The notes below the pieces were generated by a model that made no database searches, was not told where the DNA came from, and saw only the letters and a list, made by a program, of their open reading frames with translations. This document shows positions 4,484 through 6,350 of a stretch of DNA of 6,350 nucleotides, in pieces; the first letter of the stretch is position 1, and each line of letters begins with the position of its first letter. The DNA lies in the NCBI GenBank assembly GCA_001799195.1, contig MGSU01000253.1:1-6350 (forward strand), read 5' to 3'. The stretch is from Deltaproteobacteria bacterium RIFOXYA12_FULL_61_11. Lineage in GTDB: Bacteria; Bdellovibrionota_F; JAHFAK01; YA12-FULL-61-11. The translations under genes were made by a program, and so were the position numbers.

Positions 4484-6350
4484 TCATGCTACATTTTGGC
4501 CTTGATACAGGAATTTCTGAAACCCAGCAAACACCTTGCCGATCTCCTCGGGTTTCCCGAGGTCTTTCTGGGCATCGGCGATCGAGTCGTTGTATTTGAG
4601 CTTCAGCAGAGGAGAGAGCTTCTCTTGGGCCAGTTCTTCGACCCCCACGCTGACATAGTGCGAAAGCACGAACTCGAGAAAGACCCTTTGCTTGGTATTG
4701 AAACGGGAGGAGATGATAACCTTGGCTCCGGCGGCACGTTCTTCGCGGGTGAGCGGTGTCAGGGCATAGGCTACATGGGCTAACACATCGAAGAGATCAC
4801 TTCTTTCAGCATCGATGATCCTTTGCATCTCTGCCAACTGCGTTTGTCCAAACCCTTTCTCCGCCAACCCTTCCAATAGCCGCTTGCGGGTCTCTGGTGC
4901 GCTCCAAAGAGTTCTGAGCTCGTCTTCGTCTCGAAAGAACTCGGGGAGTCGGCCGTAGAGTAACTCCATGAATTGCCGCGCGGACATCGGGGTGCCGTCC
5001 GGATGCCAGAAGGTGGTCATCATCATGTGCTGGATGGTTCGTTCCTTGCCGTCGGCCAGCTTGATTGTGGTGGGGCGCCTGCGTTGGTAGGTCCCGGGGT
5101 CTTCGCGCCCTTCAGAGCTTTGGGAGGTTTCCGGCCGATTGACGAACCCGGGTTCTTTCGATTCCGGCTCCAGGGGTTCGCCGTCCCACTCCGGGTCACT
5201 GAAATGGTGATGCGCCTGCACGAAGTCGTACACGGTGAAGTAGTCCTTACCCTCGTAGAGCCGGGTGCCGCGGCCGATGATCTGCTTGAACTCTATGATC
5301 GAGTTGATGGAGCGCATCAGGACGATGTTGCGAATATTGCGGGCATCGACACCGGTGGAGAGTTTCTGGGACGTAGTCAGGATGGTTGGAATGGTCTTTT
5401 CGTTATCTTGAAAGTCGCGCAGGTGCTGTTCGCCGAGTTCTCCATCGTTGGCAGTCACCCGCTGGCAATAGTTCGGGTCGCTGCCAATCTTCAACTGGTT
5501 GATGAGGTCTCGAACAGCCAGAGCATGATTTTGCGAGGCACAGAACACCAGCGTTTTATCGCGCTGGTCAATCTGCCCCAAGAACAACTTGACCCGGTAG
5601 GCCTCCCGAGCTTTGATTTCGATGATCTTGTTGAAGTCTTGTTCTTTGTAGAGTTTTCCGGCTTCAATGTCCCCCTCTACGACTAGGTCGTCGGGGGTGT
5701 AGACATACTCGTCCAGCGTCGTTTGGATTTGCTTGACGCGGAAAGGGGTGAGAAAACCGTCGTTGATGCCCTCTTTGAGCGAGTATATGAAGACCGGTTC
5801 GCCGAAGTAGGCGTAGGTATCCGCATTATCCCTGCGTTTGGGCGTGGCCGTCAGACCAAGCTGCACTGCTGGAGAAAAATAGTCCATGATGCCGCGCCAG
5901 GTGCTTTCGTCCTTGGCCCCGCCGCGATGACATTCGTCGATGACGATGAAATCGAAGAAGTCCGGCGGATATTCGCCAAAATACGGACTGGGCTCACCAT
6001 TCTTGGACGGACCGCTCAAGAAGGTCTGGAAGATGGTGAAGAACAGGCTGCCGTTCCTTGGCACTTTGCCTTTTTTGCGGATATCTTCTGGCGCTATGCG
6101 CACCAGGGCGTCTTCCGGAAAGGCCGAAAAGTCATTATAGGCTTGGTTGGCGAGGAGATTTCTGTCAGCAAGAAAGAGAATACGCGGTCGTCGTGCGGCG
6201 TCGCCGCGGAGGTTCCAGCGGCTGTGAAAAAGTTTCCAGGCGATCTGAAAGGCGATGAAGGTTTTGCCCGTGCCTGTAGCAAGGGTGAGCAATATACGTT
6301 TCCGGCCGGCGGCAATGGCCTGCATGACCCGCTCGACGGCAATGTCCTGA
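4484..6350 (-). CDS. hsdR: type I restriction enzyme R subunit (helicase/translocase part), 5' end outside window
   Basis: HsdR is the motor and nuclease subunit of type I restriction enzymes. With HsdM and HsdS it pulls in DNA using ATP and cuts unmodified DNA. The frame is open to the window edge, eight residues (QDIAVERV) before the first visible Met at 6325. Counting from that Met, the superfamily 2 helicase motifs are all present: Walker A ATGTGKT (16-22), Ia ILFLADR (49-55), II DECH (130-133), III LTATPKR (158-164), IV DKTLVFCAS (256-264), V around TTSQKLSTGVDAR (317-329), VI QIIGRGTR (348-355). An EcoEI-type C-terminal domain follows from about 480 to 613, ending normally. About 620 of a usual 780-800 residues are seen, so the N-terminal PD-(D/E)xK nuclease domain is what lies outside. 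No frameshift is visible. hsdM and hsdS are expected upstream, beyond the right edge. Confidence 0.93.
   Translation of the reverse strand, partial: QDIAVERVMQAIAAGRKRILLTLATGTGKTFIAFQIAWKLFHSRWNLRGDAARRPRILFLADRNLLANQAYNDFSAFPEDALVRIAPEDIRKKGKVPRNGSLFFTIFQTFLSGPSKNGEPSPYFGEYPPDFFDFIVIDECHRGGAKDESTWRGIMDYFSPAVQLGLTATPKRRDNADTYAYFGEPVFIYSLKEGINDGFLTPFRVKQIQTTLDEYVYTPDDLVVEGDIEAGKLYKEQDFNKIIEIKAREAYRVKLFLGQIDQRDKTLVFCASQNHALAVRDLINQLKIGSDPNYCQRVTANDGELGEQHLRDFQDNEKTIPTILTTSQKLSTGVDARNIRNIVLMRSINSIIEFKQIIGRGTRLYEGKDYFTVYDFVQAHHHFSDPEWDGEPLEPESKEPGFVNRPETSQSSEGREDPGTYQRRRPTTIKLADGKERTIQHMMMTTFWHPDGTPMSARQFMELLYGRLPEFFRDEDELRTLWSAPETRKRLLEGLAEKGFGQTQLAEMQRIIDAERSDLFDVLAHVAYALTPLTREERAAGAKVIISSRFNTKQRVFLEFVLSHYVSVGVEELAQEKLSPLLKLKYNDSIADAQKDLGKPEEIGKVFAGFQKFLYQGQNVA

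Noticed and set aside
4973-5686. Plus-strand open frame of 237 codons opposite hsdR
   Set aside because: It is antisense to the helicase motifs of hsdR, without a ribosome binding site or recognisable domain.
1-6350. CRISPR array
   Set aside because: No set of regularly spaced identical repeats of 25-40 bases occurs. The only long repeat is the pair flanking abiE.

Overview
The window looks like a defence- and mobility-rich accessory stretch of a Gram-negative bacterial chromosome. The support is Shine-Dalgarno sites, Sec-type signal peptides with AxA-like cleavage sites, sigma70-like promoters, and a GGGGACAGAGG motif of the kind I associate with proteobacterial RAYT/REP-type repeats. I cannot name the organism. 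Base composition is uneven. The AbiE genes are visibly GC-rich, while about 2230-2350 and 3110-3215 are strongly AT-rich, which suggests separately acquired segments.

Layout, left to right. (1) 1-69, minus strand: the first 23 codons of a secreted or membrane protein that leaves the window, with its own promoter at 97-125. (2) 313-2143: a two-gene AbiE-type (type IV) toxin-antitoxin operon on the minus strand, antitoxin 2033->1431 and toxin 1431->508. A 63-bp imperfect direct repeat (313-375 and 2081-2143) brackets it, and a palindromic operator candidate lies over the antitoxin promoter. Beyond the toxin's 3' end is the plus-strand tail of an unidentified gene. (3) 2144-3146: nearly a kilobase without an intact gene. 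It holds short tandem repeats, a tRNA-3'-end-like 20-mer, a 14-bp hairpin with a GCAA loop, a RAYT-like motif and the C-terminal remnant of a probable DUF4143-type ATPase. (4) 3147-4438, plus strand: a strong promoter in an AT-rich patch, then two genes for exported proteins, a three-repeat ricin-type beta-trefoil lectin and a 170-residue protein of unrecognised family. (5) 4484-6350, minus strand, converging on the previous pair: most of a type I restriction enzyme R subunit (HsdR), whose N-terminal nuclease domain lies outside the window.

The AbiE pair and the restriction enzyme are standard phage-defence components, and the remnants between them indicate repeated gain and loss. The lectin and unknown secreted protein sit between them and are the part least explained by known systems. 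Whether they have anything to do with defence cannot be told from sequence alone.
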